Positions 6,717-7,517 of a stretch of 7,517 bases of DNA are shown here, in pieces. This DNA comes from Candidatus Latescibacterota bacterium (GTDB lineage: Bacteria; Latescibacterota; UBA2968; UBA8231). Position numbers and translations under genes: made by a program. Numbering within the stretch: the first letter of the stretch is position 1; the number at the start of each line of letters is the position of its first letter. The stretch spans positions 1 to 7,517 of the forward strand of contig JAJDTN010000373.1 in assembly GCA_022827165.1 (NCBI GenBank), read 5' to 3'. The notes beneath the pieces are model-generated. The model did no database searches and was not told the DNA's origin. It saw only the letters and a program-made list of their open reading frames with translations.

Positions 6717-7469
6717 ATGATCCCATGCCCCCGCCTTCGACGTGCGCTCTGGCTCCCGGCCGTGCTGGGGTTGTGTGGCGCCTCCGGCTGCGGTTACTAT
6801 CATTACGCCGGCCCCCTGCAGCCTTCCCTCCTGCAGCCGCCGGGCAGCACGGTTGCGGATCAAGGCGGCGTCGCCTTCGTCCAGGGGGATTTCCGAGTCG
6901 AGCTTCAGGCCCTCACAGATGACGATCTCAACCGCCAGTTCCTCCCCCATTCGGTCTCCGGGCCCCAGTCGACCAATCCCTACACCTTCGGCGACACCCG
7001 CTTCTGGGAGGGTGACGGCGAGCGGTCCCGGTTCACCACCTTTCACCTCCGGGTCGCCAACCACCGCTACCCCAAGGTCAAGATCGATCCCGCGCGCGTC
7101 GTCCTGCGCTCGGCGAGCGGCGCGGAGTACTGGAGCCTGCAGCTGCAGCAGCTCGACACCTATTACCGGGCCTACGCCACCGGTTTCCGCGGCAACGAGT
7201 ACGCCCGCTACCAGGAGCGTCTCGATCTGCTGCGGCGAACTCTCTACAAGAACGAGGAGGTCTTCGTCGGCCAGGAGGTGGAGGGGTTCCTCATCTTCCC
7301 CGCTCTCCACCACGACGTGAGCGAAGTCGAAGTCGTCATCCACGACGCCGTGTTGCGGTTCGACCACCGCAACGAGCCCGTGGAGACGGTACGGATCAAC
7401 TGCCGATTCCAGCGCGACATCGGCCGGATCTTCCGCGACGGCCGCCTCGAGATCGAGGCGGCCGGCTGA
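6717..7469 (+). CDS. Uncharacterised outer-membrane-type lipoprotein
   Basis: The 250-residue product starts with a clear lipoprotein signal: Arg6, Arg8 and Arg9, a hydrophobic stretch, then GASGC with Cys25 as the lipid site and GYYHYAGP after it. Residues about 50-75 contain VAFVQGDFRVELQAL. Next come DDDLNRQFLP and NPYTFGD. A beta-strand pair (FTTFHLRVANHRYPKVKIDP, LRSASGAEYWSLQL) is followed by a probable helix at 162-177 (YARYQERLDLLRRTLY). A final beta run ends in VGQEVEGFLIFP and VVIHDAVLRFDHRNEPVE. This looks like an Ig-like beta sandwich with a helical insertion, as in DUF4352-type lipoproteins, but I do not recognise a named family. No catalytic motif is visible. GGA 6 bases upstream is a weak ribosome site; GAGAGGA is 15 bases upstream. 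It may be co-transcribed with the CBM9-like gene 33 bases before it. Confidence 0.88.
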   Translation: MIPCPRLRRALWLPAVLGLCGASGCGYYHYAGPLQPSLLQPPGSTVADQGGVAFVQGDFRVELQALTDDDLNRQFLPHSVSGPQSTNPYTFGDTRFWEGDGERSRFTTFHLRVANHRYPKVKIDPARVVLRSASGAEYWSLQLQQLDTYYRAYATGFRGNEYARYQERLDLLRRTLYKNEEVFVGQEVEGFLIFPALHHDVSEVEVVIHDAVLRFDHRNEPVETVRINCRFQRDIGRIFRDGRLEIEAAG

Positions 7470-7517
7470 TGTCGCGCCCAGGCCCGCGGGAGACGCGGGC
7501 GGCCAGCAAGGAGGAGC
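7469..7517 (+). CDS. Possible start of a further gene, overlapping the lipoprotein stop
   Basis: TGATG at 7467-7471 joins the lipoprotein stop to an ATG whose frame stays open to the window end (MSRPGPRETRAASKEE). Such overlaps are common within operons. Against it, a G+C-rich hairpin and a perfect Shine-Dalgarno sequence lie inside this frame, suggesting that the real start is just beyond base 7517. Sixteen residues are too few to assign anything. Confidence 0.3.
   Translation, partial: MSRPGPRETRAASKEE
7482..7500 (+). repeat. Perfect 7-bp G+C hairpin after the lipoprotein gene
   Basis: GCCCGCG (7482-7488) and CGCGGGC (7494-7500) pair perfectly around a five-base GGAGA loop. There is no following T-run, so it is a poor intrinsic terminator. 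It sits 8 bases before a strong ribosome site and may affect mRNA processing or translation of the next gene. Confidence 0.55.
7508..7514 (+). promoter_or_regulatory. Perfect Shine-Dalgarno sequence AAGGAGG at the window edge
   Basis: AAGGAGG is fully complementary to the 16S rRNA 3' end and is much stronger than anything before the other genes here. With normal spacing the start it serves would be at about 7520-7525, outside the window. Confidence 0.55.

Noticed and set aside
6675..7367. Minus-strand open frame opposite the lipoprotein gene
   Set aside because: The plus-strand product has a textbook lipoprotein signal and balanced composition; the antisense frame does not.

Overview
The window is very G+C-rich (about 70% by eye, with strong G/C preference at third codon positions) and densely coding. 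Every gene that can be read carries, or is likely to carry, an export signal. The protein types point to an uncultured Gram-negative bacterium: CRTAC1-type FG-GAP/UnbV propeller, TPR lipoprotein, CBM9-like sugar-binding domain and a large beta-rich presumed envelope protein. My best guess is an environmental lineage in or near the FCB group (Latescibacterota, Gemmatimonadota, Eisenbacteria-like). This is inferred from gene style only; there is no rRNA or tRNA to confirm it.

Layout. Positions 1-2328 (+) hold the 3' part of a long gene for a beta-rich protein with an acidic EF-hand-like segment. Its 5' end is outside the window. Nine bases later, convergent to it, lies a two-gene minus-strand operon. 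This reads from a 13-repeat TPR protein (5569 to 4085) into a seven-bladed FG-GAP/VCBS propeller lipoprotein with a C-terminal ASPIC/UnbV domain (4083 to 2338). The two are separated by one base and are probably translationally coupled. A 229-bp intergenic region (5570-5798) separates this operon from a divergent plus-strand group. That group is a secreted CBM9-like protein (5799-6683), an unrecognised lipoprotein (6717-7469), and the beginning of another gene, or at least its ribosome-binding site, at the right edge.

How they may work together (inference). The TPR and propeller proteins are expected on the same side of the envelope and in comparable amounts, so a scaffold-ligand pair is reasonable. 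The CBM9-like protein has only a binding module and no catalytic domain. Together with the calcium-loop proteins, this suggests a surface or periplasmic module that handles glycan or polymer, possibly Ca2+-dependently. No enzyme, transporter, regulator, mobile element, CRISPR array, defence gene or RNA gene is visible, so no pathway can be assigned. No stretch over 300 bases lacks a gene.
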